Source: Turnera subulata (taxonomy: Eukaryota; Streptophyta; Magnoliopsida; Malpighiales; Passifloraceae). Taken from it: 64,000 bases of DNA. The DNA is taken from contig JAKUCV010003299.1 in assembly GCA_028386065.3 (NCBI GenBank), positions 29,927-93,926 of the forward strand, in the 5' to 3' direction. The notes below the pieces were generated by a model. It was given only the letters and a program-made list of their open reading frames with translations, made no database searches and had not been told where the DNA came from. Positions 49,401-61,514 of this stretch are shown in pieces. The first letter of the stretch is position 1, and each line of letters begins with the position of its first letter. The translations under genes were made by a program, and so were the position numbers.

Positions 49401-52400
49401 AAGCAGGCGGTTGTGGCTCTTACCGACGAGATTTAGGCAATGCAGATAGATGTGATTGTCAAAAAAATTTCAGCCATGTAAAACAAAAATGAATTTGTTG
49501 GGAAGAAGGTTACCCTTTTCCTTAATATCTTTCTAGGCCTTGCCAGGATCTCAAGCATATAGGAGGACCTTAGTTAGTGTGTTTTGGATGGGGAACATTT
49601 TGATGGAATTGTCACTATTATTATTGTCATTTTTTTTAAGCAATCATTGAGAAACTCGTGCGATATTTTGGAATGCCTCATTGTTGCAAGGCTTTTTAAC
49701 ACATTGTGATTCAATAAACTTTGTACATTCTGTGTTTGTGTTTCAACTATATTTGATTTTGAAAGCACGAAAGTGGAGTATCATATGTTATTTAGTACCA
49801 AACTGTGGTTTTTATGGTTTCCCCATTGCATAACATCTATTTCAACTGTTACCAGTGTGACTCTCAACAACATTATACAGAAGAACTTCCCCGAGGAATA
49901 TGCTGAAAGGAAGTCGGAGCATGACAGTGTGACAAACTTTGGCGTTGATTTGATCCCTCTTTTTGTTATGGACGTTGTTATCCCTTGCCAGAAGTTTCCA
50001 CTTCACATATTTGAACCACGATACAGACTAATGGTGAGTTTGGTGGTTAATTTTTGATTTTATGGACAAGCCGCTATGTCTTATGGAAAGTAAACAAGGT
50101 CAAAATATGACACATATCCGGATAAAATGTGAGTGCCAGTTACATAAATTTCGTCTGTATCCTGTCTTGCACTTTTAGACGGTGATGTACGAGAGCTGCA
50201 ACTATATTCAGAGAAGCCATGCGCTTACAGGGTGGAAACATCACTTCAATGAACTGGGTGATCTTAGATGGTCTGCCTCTTTCTAGAAAGCGAAGAAAGT
50301 AGTACTTTGCCACTTCTATGAAGCTCCATTTTATGTGTTTACGATCAGTTGACTTGGGGATATGTTAATTTGAGAAAGGGCAATATAAGTGTTCTGCTCT
50401 TAAGATTCTAATCAATTGAATCCAAGGACTCTGCATTACCTTTTCTTTCAAAACCTGTTACTTCTTATTTTGGCCCACCCAGTTTAGCTTAATGCAACCA
50501 CTGGAGACTATGCAGCATCCAGTTCGGAATGCTTGCTTGCCAGGCTAATTGTTACATGAAGCTCCATGTTACTGTCTTTTTGCAGAGTGTTTGTGTATTT
50601 GTTTTGTCGGCGCATTGAAGGAACTGAAAAGCTTTTCTATGTTCAAAACTTTAAATTTGCCGAATTGTACACCGAGTATATGCAGTGTGCTACCTGCCAT
50701 TTATGCACAGATAAATACATGAATACACATATCTTGAGGCCATAGACCTTGTGCATGTCCTACTTGTTCAACTGTTTCCTGTCTTTGGGCACAAGATTTA
50801 ACATTATTTATGTGTTTGTTCTGGAATAACAGGTCAGGAGAATCATGGAAGGAAACCATCGCATGGGAATGGTATATTATTTTCTTGGACACTCTTTCCT
50901 TATCTTTCTTAGTGGTCAGATGGACCAATACCCCCTTGCTTATGCTTTTCTGTGTTCAAACTATGATATCTGTAGGTTATCATTGATTCCAATACCGGCT
51001 CCTTGGCTGATTTTGCATGCGAAGTGGAGATTACCGAGTTCTGTGTTGCATCTTCTAAGATTTCTTCTAACTGTGAGTGCAAATGTTCCAGTTTCCTAAC
51101 TCATCTGCTTTTATTGTTTTGCAGGTGTGAGCCACTTCCAGATGGGCGTTTCTATCTAGAGGTAAAAAATTTTATCATTCTATCCCAAAACAACACCCCC
51201 ACACCTCCCTCTGCCCTCTGCCCACCCCCCCACCCGATACCTGTCCTCTAGCAGAAAACAAAATTCTACGTCTGTCTTTGGTATAATCACGAACAAAAGA
51301 TAAGCTATTGATTCCAAATTTTGTGAGCTCTATGTGACTGATGGTGGATGAAAAAAGAGAAAGTGCTGGGTTGCAGTGTTGCGTTTTAAATTTTGGACAT
51401 ATTTCTAATTGAACTGTTATGAGGTGTACATAAGAAGATAGATTAAACTTTCCTTGAAATATATGACACGGAAGCAGGTCATGATTCTATTCCCCCGAAA
51501 GTGGTTGCTTAGTAGTTCAGATCTTCGATATTAATAACTTTTTTGTAGTATACCCCAAATATCCTAATAGGAAGAAAGAATGGAAAAGTAGTAGTATGAC
51601 ATGGGCGTCACTGAAACTTCCATGTGTGCATTCCTGTTTGTGTTGTGTATTTGAAATGGTAGTTCTTTCACCTCTAGTTTGTATTGCCTGTACTTTTGAC
51701 AAAGAACAATTTCATACAGGTTGAAAGCCGCAGAAGATTTCGCATCCTTAGAGCTTGGGATCAAGATGGGTGAGCTTGTTCTCCTTTAGCCATTGCTATG
51801 ATCATTTTGGGCTCAGACATCAACTCTGAGCTATTTGGTTTTGTTTAGTTACTATTTTTTTATGTGAATAGCCTTGATGCCTTTTAATTGCTTTTGTAGT
51901 TACCGAGTTGCAGAGGTAGAATGGGTGTTGGATATTCCACCAGAACAGGCAGAAATGAGAGAAGTATGCTTCTGCTTCGTGCCTTACGATTTGTATTCTT
52001 ATTGCATGTTTGCAATAACCTGTGATTTAATTTTTGGATTTTCCAGTTGAAGGAAATTACGAGTAGTGCTGCCGAGTATGCTCAAGCTTGGTTAAGGAGG
52101 GCAAAAGAAGCAGCAAGACAGGGTATAAAACTGCCTGATTGATGATGTTTCTTTTGTTAAGTATGCCGATTTTACTATTAATAACAGAAATGTAAACAGA
52201 ACCATAATAAGGTCCATAAGGGTATGCACAGCCAGAGAAGATAGAAAACACCACAAAAAGGTTACCAAAATTGATGATGCTAGCCTTCGAATAAGTTTTT
52301 GGTTCACTTTTATTGTAACAATATTTTGCTTTAGCTCCAATAAATTAGATCTCGAATGAAAATTTACAGATCCAGTCATGAACATAGATTAAGATCTTAG

Positions 52401-53510
52401 AGTTCTTTTCCAAAACGTATATTTTAAAATGAAAGGCTCCTCTGTGCCAATTTGGTACATCTCTACTTGTGCTAGTCTGCGCTATGGAGAAAAATGGTTC
52501 TATACGTTTATATGGAGTATTGTCATTTTTTTATGTAAACAAACATTATGGTGTGTGTTTAGATAGGACTTAGGTGTTTCCTTCTCCATCTGTCCATTAT
52601 AAGTGCATCATTATAGAGATTTCAATCCCCTTCTTAACCCTTGGTTACTGAGAGTTATGGCATGGACCCTATAAATGGTTTTACTTGTGAAAAATAACCA
52701 AGTAAAATTTCATTTTCAATCTTCCCGTCTGGATGTTTGCAATGCTCTATTTGGATTATTAATGAAGGCTGTCAATGCAGATCGCAGACGACTTGAGAAA
52801 CTACTTAATGTTGAGGCAATGATGCCCACACCATTGGATCCTGAGCGTTTTAGTTTCTGGGTATGCTTATTGATTTTTTCGTAGTTGATGCATGTTAAGA
52901 CATAACCTCAAGTCATTTTACTCTCTAAATTTTGCTTGGCTGCAGCTTGCTACTCTATCGGACAAAAGGCCTCATGAAAGATTGGAGCTCCTGCGCATGA
53001 GGGATACAAGAGAGGTATTGTTTTCTTCACAAGGACCTTAACATGGCAGCTCAATTTTTACCTGGTCTGGAGATAAAATAATGTTCTACTTGTCTGTTGA
53101 TTCTCATTTGATGCATGGATAATTATGCAAATCACACATAGTTTTCTGTGGAACCTCAATTATTAGATTCCCTGTGCCAATAATGGTTTGTAGTGTCATG
53201 GCAAGCGGTTCTGCTCCTCTGGCTAATGACCTAAAAATGCTTTGTTTGCTAGGCAGCACCGCCCAAAGTGGCTTTTCTTTTAGCTGTTTTGGTGCCGGAG
53301 TTAATTGATAGGGTTCAAAAGATTTTGAAATGCTGTTGAACGTGGCTAATGTCAAAGTTACGTGCGAGGGTCAATATTAGCGTCATATAAATATCAGTCT
53401 GACATTCGCTTAATTTTTGTTTCTAAACTTTTGTTAATTTTCTCTTGCAGAGGATAAGTCGAGGATTGGTACATTTGAGAGCAGCTGAACAGGGCTGTAG
53501 GGTGCAATGA
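46469..53510 (+). CDS. TPR / RING finger / LON N-terminal domain protein (LONRF-like), 18 coding exons
   Basis: Exons 46469-46546, 47128-47229, 48096-48178, 48343-48427, 48521-48607, 48756-48817, 48958-49148, 49232-49292, 49856-50033, 50833-50871, 50976-51037, 51125-51161, 51720-51769, 51900-51963, 52047-52122, 52781-52860, 52946-53014 and 53451-53510 total 1464 bp, 487 residues. All have GT/AG borders and matching phases. TPR-like helices cover about 30-165 (NRAFRDNRFEEAINCYSRAN, then LGNRSAAYCR). A C3HC4 RING is at about 199-239 (CTLC, C-G-H, C-x2-C, CPLC). A LON substrate-binding domain runs from about 281 (LIPLFVMDVVIPCQKFPLHI). There is no ATPase or protease part, so it is not a Lon protease. 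Animal relatives with the same order are E3 ubiquitin ligases; a similar role in plants is inference. Confidence 0.94.
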
Positions 53511-54716
53511 TTATACTTGTATTCTTTTAGAAAGATGGATGCTATAAATACCAGATTCATTCACAGGCGATATTCTTTGGTCCTCATTACTGTGGATCCT
53601 TATTCTTTTGTAATACCTGTCTTAAGCCGACATTACATCAATATAGAAAGATACATTTTCTGCTTTTAATTCTGTGAAAGAGAAAAACTGTAATTCCAGC
53701 TGCAGGAGAAATTGTAACAAATGAGCTAGTCAAATTTTGTAAGAATGGTACTTATCTTCTGATCCCAGCAGTTCTCGTCCCTGTAATTGCAATTTCCCAG
53801 GTTGAATGACGTTCAACATGCAAGGAACTTGACACAAACTGATCAGCTTTTGCAGGAAACGCGAGTAACCCACTTGCCCTACTTCATTTGCAAGGGTTGT
53901 TGTCTTCTTTCCTCCTCTTTTTGCCAATCTATCAACAGTGCAAATCAAACTCACCTCACCTCCTTGTCCAGACAACTTAAAAATAAATTCCTGTGGCTTA
54001 AAATAGCATTGTTTTTGTGTTATAGCACAACGAGTGATCAATAATGCCTGACTTATTGTTCCAAAAAAATAATGCCCGACTTAGAAGTGGATGGTGATGG
54101 GTAGCCCTCTAGTATCTTCAACCACGTCTAATGGTCTATGACAAAACACATCATTCGACAATGTTTCAATAGTTTACTTGCAGTGGCTCTCTACCCGAAC
54201 ATAACATAAAGAATTCAGGACATGGGATGGTCAAATTAATAATAGTTTTTGTGTGTACATTCGGTATCAATTTGTCTTGTTAGTTTGGTCTTGAGTGTGT
54301 TATATATAATAAGATTCATTTGTAGTGACTTCGAAGGTACAACGCATAGCTCGCTATTAGTTAATCCTCGATGGATCTTTTTCTTACCAAGTCACCACCC
54401 CCTCCTCATCCGTTGAACAAACAAAAACAAAAACAGAAACAGGAAACAGAACTTTCCCAACAGAAACATCCCTGCACGTCCATGCATGACTTGCTCTCAA
54501 CTATCATTGTTCCAATCCCTAACTTCACCAGCATTTCATCACATTCAAATTCTTGGAATTCCTGCCTTCAAATCCTACCAATCACCATCCACTTCTCAGT
54601 CTTGTTTCTTTCTTGGACCGGTCTTGCTTTTGGCAGCAAAACCATCTATGTCAACATTTGCTCCTCCACCACCACCACCTTCTTGACACCACATTTTGAG
54701 TTCCTGCCTGAAAAAA
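53511..54716. other. 3' UTR of the LON gene, then promoter and leader of the CrRLK1L gene
   Basis: No separate gene. A TATA-like TATATATAAT lies at 54301-54310. An ATG at 54371 opens a 152-codon frame that overlaps the start of the receptor kinase in another frame; it may be an upstream ORF (see findings). Confidence 0.45.
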
Positions 54717-57359
54717 ATGGGAGGAGAGATTCATCGGCCCAAAAGGTCCCGACCGGTCTCCTCCCTTTTCCTTCTCCTCTTCTCCACCCTCCTTTTCACC
54801 CACAAAAGCTTAACATCCGCACAAGATGACCAGAATTCTTTTTCTCTGGAAACTCCATATTCTCCTCCTGATAATTATTTACTTGATTGCGGATCATCAT
54901 CACAAGACAGAACGCTAGACGATGGGAGGACCTTCAAATCAGATTCTGCCGCGAGGGGTTATCTTGAAACCATTGAACAAGTCCAAATTTCTGTTGATTC
55001 CATTCCGGTGAATGCCTCTTCTACTTTTACTCCTTATGCCCTCCTTCTATGCCGCAGTGCAAGGATTTTCCCTGCTGTTGCAAAGTACACTTTTCATGTC
55101 TATCATCCGGGTTTGCATTGGCTCCGGTTTTACTTCTATGCTGTTCCTCACCCTGCATACAATCTTACAAGTGCTGTTTTTGATGTTCTTGGCGATGAAT
55201 TTGTCCTCTTACATGGTTTCTCCATGAAAGGTAGCGAAGCAGTTGTGTTCAAGGAATACCTCATCAATGCTAACAAGGCACAATTCTCCATCACTTTCAA
55301 ACCACGAAAGGATTCCTTTGGGTTCATTAACGCCTTAGAATTTGTGTCTGCACCTGATGAGCTCATCTCCGATTCAGCATCCACAGTTCCTCAAGGAGGA
55401 ACTTTCACTGGCATACTTGGGCATGCATTACAGGTGTCTTACAGGTTGAACATTGGAGGACCAATAATAACTACAGTGAACGATACATTGTCAAGAACAT
55501 GGATACCTGACACTGCATACAATATCTTTCCTGAAGGGGCTGAGCCCGCATCTGTTAGGCCTAGTACCATCAAATACCCAGCAAAGGGCGCAACTCCATA
55601 TATTGCTCCTGCTTTCGTTTATGCTACAGCAGAAGAAATGGCAGATTCCAGAACCCGGCAATCCAATTTCAACCTCACTTGGAAGATGGATGTGGATCCA
55701 GGATTTTCCTACCTCATCAGATTGCACTTCTGTGACATAGTAAGCAAGAGCCTTAATGAGTTGTACTTCAATGTGTACATAAATGACTTGATGGGAGTCT
55801 CAAGTCTTGACCTTTCTTCGATAACCAAAAGCCTCTCTACAGCATACTACGCAGATTTAGTGATCAATTCCAAGTCCGTAACGAATGGTTCCATCATGGT
55901 TCAGATTGGCCCTCCTTCCGGGTATCAGCCAGGCACGCCTAATGGTATTCTTAATGGTCTTGAGGTTATAAAGATGAGTGACACCATGCGTAGCTTGGAT
56001 GATTCTTATAGTGCAGAGTCATTTGGGTATTGGCAGAAAATGAAGATAGTAGCTGGAGTTGGGATTGGATTTGGGGTGATAGCTTTTTTGGTCCTTGCAG
56101 TTATATTTGCTCGATCACACAAGAGTCCTCCTCCTCGAGATTATGAAAAGCGAAAGAGCGTCTCCTCATGGCTCCTCCCAAACAGCTCCAGCAAACAATT
56201 CCTCCAGTCTAGCAAGACCAGCTCAAGAAGATCTTCTAGCTACCTGAGTTCCAGGAGAAGCAAGAGTAGTCATTCCACTAACTTCTCTAATATGGGTCTA
56301 GGCCGGTTCTTCTCCCTGAGCGAATTGCAACACGCCACAGACAACTTTGACGAGAAGGCAGTGATAGGAGTTGGTGGGTTTGGAAAAGTCTACCTTGGAG
56401 TCCTCGAAGATGGAACTAAGGCCGCCATAAAACGAGGAAACCATGGATCAGACCAGGGCATAAACGAGTTCCAGACAGAAATACAAATGCTCTCCAAGCT
56501 AAGGCACCGCCACCTCGTATCCCTCATCGGCTTCTCCGACGAGAAAAACGAGATGATCCTGGTGTATGAGCACATGGCCAATGGACCCTTCCGCGACCAC
56601 ATCTATGGCACCAACAAGCCTCCATTGTCATGGAAACAGCGGCTAGAGATATGCATAGGTGCAGCTCGCGGGCTGCATTATCTCCACACTGGAACAGCAT
56701 TTGGGATCATCCACCGTGATGTGAAGACAACAAACATCCTTCTTGATGATAATTTTGTGGCTAAAGTATCAGACTTTGGCCTTTCAAAATGTGCACCAAT
56801 GGAGCGGGGTTACGTAAGCACAGCCGTGAAGGGAAGTTTCGGATATCTTGATCCTGAGTACTTCAGGACACAGCAACTCACGGATAAATCTGATGTTTAC
56901 TCCTTTGGCGTAGTCCTCTTCGAGGTGTTATCCGCTAGGCCTGCTATAAATCCTGCACTACCAAGGGAACAGGTAAACTTAGCTGACTGGGTAATGCACT
57001 GTCGCAGGAAGAAAATGATTGAAAAAATTGTCGATCCTAGAATAGCAGGGAGCATCTGTCCAGGGTCTTTGAAGAAATTTGTGGAAGCAGCAGAGAAATG
57101 TTTAGCAGAACATGGAGCTGATAGACCAGGAATGGGAGATGTGTTGTGGAACTTAGAGTATGCTTTGCAGCTTCAGGATGCTTTCTCACAATCTAGCCTG
57201 ACAGAAGATAGGAGCGTAATTCATATTCCTTTCGGGGAGGCAGAAGGAAAGAGTATTATTACTACTCCTTCACAGGCTTCTTCTTCTGTAGGGGATGACT
57301 CTGAACTATCTGTTGCTTCTCCTGTGTACTCTCGGCTTCAACAGATTCAAGGAAGGTAA
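54717..57359 (+). CDS. CrRLK1L malectin-like receptor kinase (ERULUS/BUPS-like branch)
   Basis: One exon, 880 residues. The start is the first ATG (MGGEIHRPKRSRP); the frame extends seven codons upstream from a TTG. Signal peptide about 1-35, malectin-like ectodomain about 50-420 (DNYLLDCGSSS; a second malectin fold ending YQPGTPNGILNGLEV), transmembrane segment about 443-465, a Ser-rich juxtamembrane region (480-525), and a kinase domain with GVGGFGKV (551-558), Lys572, HRD 666-668, DFG 686-688 and GSFGYLDPEYF. All catalytic residues are present. SSWLLP and GPFRDH motifs resemble the BUPS group; CLAEHGADRPGMGDVLWNLE resembles ERULUS (At5g61350). These receptors act at the plasma membrane in cell-wall sensing and tip growth, often with RALF peptides; the ligand here is not shown. 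Lack of introns is usual for the family. Confidence 0.96.
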   Translation: MGGEIHRPKRSRPVSSLFLLLFSTLLFTHKSLTSAQDDQNSFSLETPYSPPDNYLLDCGSSSQDRTLDDGRTFKSDSAARGYLETIEQVQISVDSIPVNASSTFTPYALLLCRSARIFPAVAKYTFHVYHPGLHWLRFYFYAVPHPAYNLTSAVFDVLGDEFVLLHGFSMKGSEAVVFKEYLINANKAQFSITFKPRKDSFGFINALEFVSAPDELISDSASTVPQGGTFTGILGHALQVSYRLNIGGPIITTVNDTLSRTWIPDTAYNIFPEGAEPASVRPSTIKYPAKGATPYIAPAFVYATAEEMADSRTRQSNFNLTWKMDVDPGFSYLIRLHFCDIVSKSLNELYFNVYINDLMGVSSLDLSSITKSLSTAYYADLVINSKSVTNGSIMVQIGPPSGYQPGTPNGILNGLEVIKMSDTMRSLDDSYSAESFGYWQKMKIVAGVGIGFGVIAFLVLAVIFARSHKSPPPRDYEKRKSVSSWLLPNSSSKQFLQSSKTSSRRSSSYLSSRRSKSSHSTNFSNMGLGRFFSLSELQHATDNFDEKAVIGVGGFGKVYLGVLEDGTKAAIKRGNHGSDQGINEFQTEIQMLSKLRHRHLVSLIGFSDEKNEMILVYEHMANGPFRDHIYGTNKPPLSWKQRLEICIGAARGLHYLHTGTAFGIIHRDVKTTNILLDDNFVAKVSDFGLSKCAPMERGYVSTAVKGSFGYLDPEYFRTQQLTDKSDVYSFGVVLFEVLSARPAINPALPREQVNLADWVMHCRRKKMIEKIVDPRIAGSICPGSLKKFVEAAEKCLAEHGADRPGMGDVLWNLEYALQLQDAFSQSSLTEDRSVIHIPFGEAEGKSIITTPSQASSSVGDDSELSVASPVYSRLQQIQGR

Positions 57360-58672
57360 CAATAGGCCACGTCAGGATTTCAAGAATTTCGAGTACACAG
57401 ACCAGGTTGCTTGGGAGAGAAAAGGTTGTTTTGGTGGAGAAGGATATTATGGTGCACATATATTGAAGCAGAATGGGACATTGAAGTTTTGGTTGCATAT
57501 TTGGTCTTGTGTATAGATTCTGCAGTGCCAATTTAAGTGCTGCTTTTTCTTTTTTTTTTCCTCACCCTCTTTTCTTCAATTTTATCTGGTGTCATAGTGT
57601 GTGATTTTTTTTTTTTTCTGGTCATTTATAGACTGTCTTTTGTTAGTCACGTGAGATGCTAGTTTTCCAGGCCATCCTAATTCACCCACTTCAGGGGTAT
57701 AGTTCCATTTAGAGAAAAAGAAAACCAAGGTAGAACAGAATTCTTTCTGCTTCCATGTCCATTGACTGTAGACCAACTATCCCTGAACAGTTTTTTTCTT
57801 GGAGGATCATTTGTTTAGTATCGTGAGCATTAATTGAACATAATATATACATTAGCAATCTATCATCTAATGGTTTTTTTTTTTTTGCCGAAGATTGTTT
57901 ATTTATTTTGGGTTTTAAAAAAACAGTGGATAGAATTCTTGTTACAAACAATCGCTTAAGTAGTTTCTCAAAAAAAAAAAAGTTGTTTAAGTAACAATGC
58001 CCAATCTATGAACAAAAGTATGTAAGGAAATGGTGATACTCCTCTTACCTCTTATTTACTAAACATTTTTTTTTTTTGTCGAGAAAGTAAATTGATATAG
58101 TTACCCAAACGATTCTCAAGATGTATATGTATGTATGTTGTATTGTATATGTACCAAGTACAATTAGTCACATAATTTGTAAAGCTAATACATTATTTCA
58201 TCACCAAAAGTAGACCAAAATCGATATTTGTTAGGAGTTTTAATCTTAGTATCCTCAACAGAAGATTCACGCCTTCAATTGATTTTGGCAAAAAATAATT
58301 TAAAAAAAAAGATTAGCCCGGATTAAGGACATTATATTCTGTCACCCGAAGAAAAAAGAAACAAATTTGTAAATGCAGCCCCTATAAATCTAGCTAATAA
58401 AGATCAGAAATAATTAATTGGCTCTTAAAAGAGTCAATACTCTAATGCATTAATTTTCCTAATAAAAAAGGGTAGTCCCTTTCGCTTGACCAAGTGTAGA
58501 TGCACACTCTCTTGTCTCTAGACTAAACTGAAACGGACGGAATTAGTGGCTACACAACAGACCCTGAACCCAACAAACCCAACTAACACTTGGGCTGTCT
58601 TCTTCTTCTTCTTCTTCTATCTGGGAATCGGCGGCCTTTGCTGCTGTGCAGTTCTTTCCATAAAAAAAAAAT
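57360..58672. other. 3' UTR and spacer
   Basis: The 3' UTR of the receptor kinase, then AT-rich spacer with several T- and A-runs (57548, 57607, 57872, 57970, 58066). No gene is supported. (TCTTCT)n lies at 58599-58617 in the leader of the next gene. Confidence 0.45.
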
Positions 58673-59546
58673 ATGGTGGAAGCCGACATGTACTTGGGTG
58701 GTAGCGATGATCTAGAACTTGAAGGTTTATTACAAAACCTACACTCCTTAAACCACCACCACAACACCTCCTCCTTACCCGCCCAACCAAAACCCAATTC
58801 CAAACAATGGTTGTCCATGGTTGTCATCAAAGACAGAGACATCTCTCTCCATAACCTTAGCAATAACCATAACAACAACAGCAACAACGTTAATCATTCC
58901 ACCATTGACAGTGACGATGATTTCTCCATCTTCCCTCCCAGCAACCATGAAAATCTCATCCCTTCAAGTTTCTCTCCCGACCCACCAAAATCTCCCTCTC
59001 CTCCTCCCCCTCCGTCACCTCCTCTGTCCCCTCTCTCGCCGTCGTCCTCCTCCTCGTCGTCCGATTTCGACCGCCCTTCTCCTCCGTCTGCCCCGTCGGT
59101 GCTGCCGGTGCCCGGGTGGTGGGTCTTTGCGCTGCAGATCTTGCGGTCCAGGATTGGTAGTGTATGGTCCTGTTTCGGGTACAATTGCGGGGGGCGTGGG
59201 GTTGGTAAGGGAAGGGTGTTTTGGTCACTGGCGAATCTGAGGTGGCCGGTGCTGGTGGTGGCGTGGTGGCTGTGCGCGAGACTGATACGGCGGTGGCGGA
59301 GGAGGGAGAGAGTGGGCCATTTGCTGCGGATTATCAGAGAGAAAGATGAGGTTTGTAATTGTTTGTGGAAGGTGTTTGTGAAAATGCTTATAAGAAGATA
59401 TATGCTTGGTCTTTGTTCTAACATTTAGTTATTATGGCTTGTTTTTGGTTCGATTTTGTTTGCAGAAGATTATTCAACTCTTGAATCAAATTGCTCAAAT
59501 GAATGAACTATTGATTGCTCGCCACAAAGCTCTTACATCTAAATGA
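58673..59546 (+). CDS. plant protein of unknown function, one membrane segment, conserved C-terminal helix
   Basis: Exons 58673-59350 and 59466-59546 (phase 0, GT/AG) give 252 residues. I do not recognise a named domain. The N-terminus is acidic, then Asn/His/Ser-rich (27-80), then a Pro/Ser tract (100-145). A hydrophobic part WPVLVVAWWLCARL (191-204) is followed by the basic RRWRRRER, which suggests a single membrane anchor with the C-terminus cytosolic. An amphipathic helix of about 40 residues follows (HLLRIIREKDE in exon 1, KIIQLLNQIAQMNELLIARH in exon 2), possibly a coiled coil. That the second exon keeps the helix in frame supports the model. The Pro/Ser and Asn tracts are of low information, and the start is the first of two nearby Met codons. 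Confidence 0.8.
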
Positions 59547-61514
59547 ACTGAAAGCGGCATCTTGGGGATGGTTATTCATTGAAGTGCATAAACAAAATGT
59601 AGTCTTTCATTGGGGCTAGTCAGTCAGCTTCTTCTGTATTCTTGGTATGGTATTACAAGCAGTGCCAAAAATGTGCATTGTAGGCATTGTTGCAAGTCTT
59701 TTCTCGAATGTCATGCAGTCGTTTTCTTTGAAGTGAAAATGCACAATGTGTCCTTGTCTCAAAGGAGTGGATCGCAACTTTTGAGTGCCGCAAGCATCAT
59801 TCATGGCTAGAGAAATTAAGGATGTGAAGAATGAAAGGCCACCATGTGGTGAGCTTTTTAAGATGCGCAAATGGAGAATCAACGATATTCCTCATTGCTA
59901 TTTCATTTGTTTGGACTTTGGGGACTTCTGGAGTTGGACGAGCTTGTTAGGAATGGATTAATTTTTAAGGTTCAACAGAATTGTTTGTACTAAATATGAA
60001 CCAAATGTTGTGACGAGCTCTGCTATGCTTAGCCAGTGATAGTGTAGTAGTTTTCCAACCATGGAAGGAATAGTCTTGCTAAACTATGAAGCACTTTTTT
60101 TATTAGAACTATTGAGGACTTTAAAATGCGTGATGAAACAATTTCTTTCATATTTTCTTGTCGTAATAATGAAACTTTTTGTTTCTAAAGTGTTACCAAA
60201 ATTCCATCCAAATAACCAGGCACTCAAGATAGTCACCTTTATTCAAAAAAGAGATATTCTTGCAATGTCCTTACACATTTTAGTTACAACGCTTTCTAAC
60301 TAGAATCTAGCACCCCAAGTGTCTCTGCAATGGTTGTCCCAATAAGGCTTCAAAGCAAAAAGTTCAGCTTTTGCGGTAACCATGTCGCGTTTCAGTTAAC
60401 TGTACACGAGTTATTTTAATCCAAACCTAAGACATTGACCTCCCAACATCTACATCATGACAATGGACAAAATGGCATTCACGAAAGTAATCCACAATTC
60501 CACATAACCTAAAAACTTCCAAATCCTGGTTTCACTTCTTAACCCCACAGAGCGCTTAAAGCTACTCAATGCAGCAAGTCTTACAAAGACAGGATTTTAT
60601 CTAAGAAAAAACAGAAAACTTCAAGAAGAGATACTGCAGTGTCAAATGATACCACGTAGATCCATAGCAGACGGCAAAGGCAAACATGTTAGACCCGGGG
60701 AACACAATTAGCAGAATGTGGATGGTAGATGGACGAAGCATGGAAACCAGAAATCATGCGGCATGCAATCATCCATAAATAAAGCAGAATAGCAAAGCTT
60801 GGGGAAACTCAATGGAGCTTGAATCATTAAACAGAGCCATATAGGAGGTATCAACAAAAGCTCCCAACCCAGAGACTAATGTATGATGTATCAGCTGCAG
60901 GACTAAGATCCAAAAGGTGGAAAATGAAAAGTGAAGGCTTTGGCAAGAAGGCAGCATCAGCATTGTAAAGCTTTCATGCCTTTAGCTACACAAGTACCAC
61001 GTCCTGCTTTCACTAGCTATCTTTTCCAGTAAGAGTACTGTTCACCATAGTCTATCAGACGTTATTTTACAGGGAATAACATAAATGGACTGTCCAAAAT
61101 AGCACAGGAAAAAAAGTCCAGATAATGCTTAGGGTGATTAATCAAGACAATATATGTTCTGCTGGCTTCAGAGCAATTCTATACAATTGCAAATCTAGAG
61201 AACAATAAAATCTCATAATTTGCCAGCCAAAGGGAAGGAAACTCAACCAGAGCACAGTACTCCATATAAAGGCAGAAATGGGAAAGGAAAACATGTTCTT
61301 TGATTATGTAATTCCTTCGTTGATTACTCAAACACAGCAACAAGACAATTCAAAGTTAATAAAAGAATTCTATCCCTTTTCTTCCTAAGAAGCAGATCCA
61401 AGACGAACATAACAAGTAAAACGTAAATGTAACGTGTTTCTCCAATTTAACCTGACTTTGCCTGGGGAATACATTACCTACAGATATAACACAGTAAAGA
61501 AAATTTTCCAGTCA
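59547..61514. other. 2 kb between convergent genes
   Basis: 3' UTRs of the two facing genes lie at either end. No gene is supported in between; short open frames at 59610-59882 and 60061-60303 match nothing recognised. Confidence 0.45.

Noticed and set aside
58894..59424. Open frame of 176 codons on minus opposite the unknown membrane protein
   Set aside because: Shadow of the Pro/Ser-rich exon; no start context or domain, and the plus-strand exon pair is consistent.
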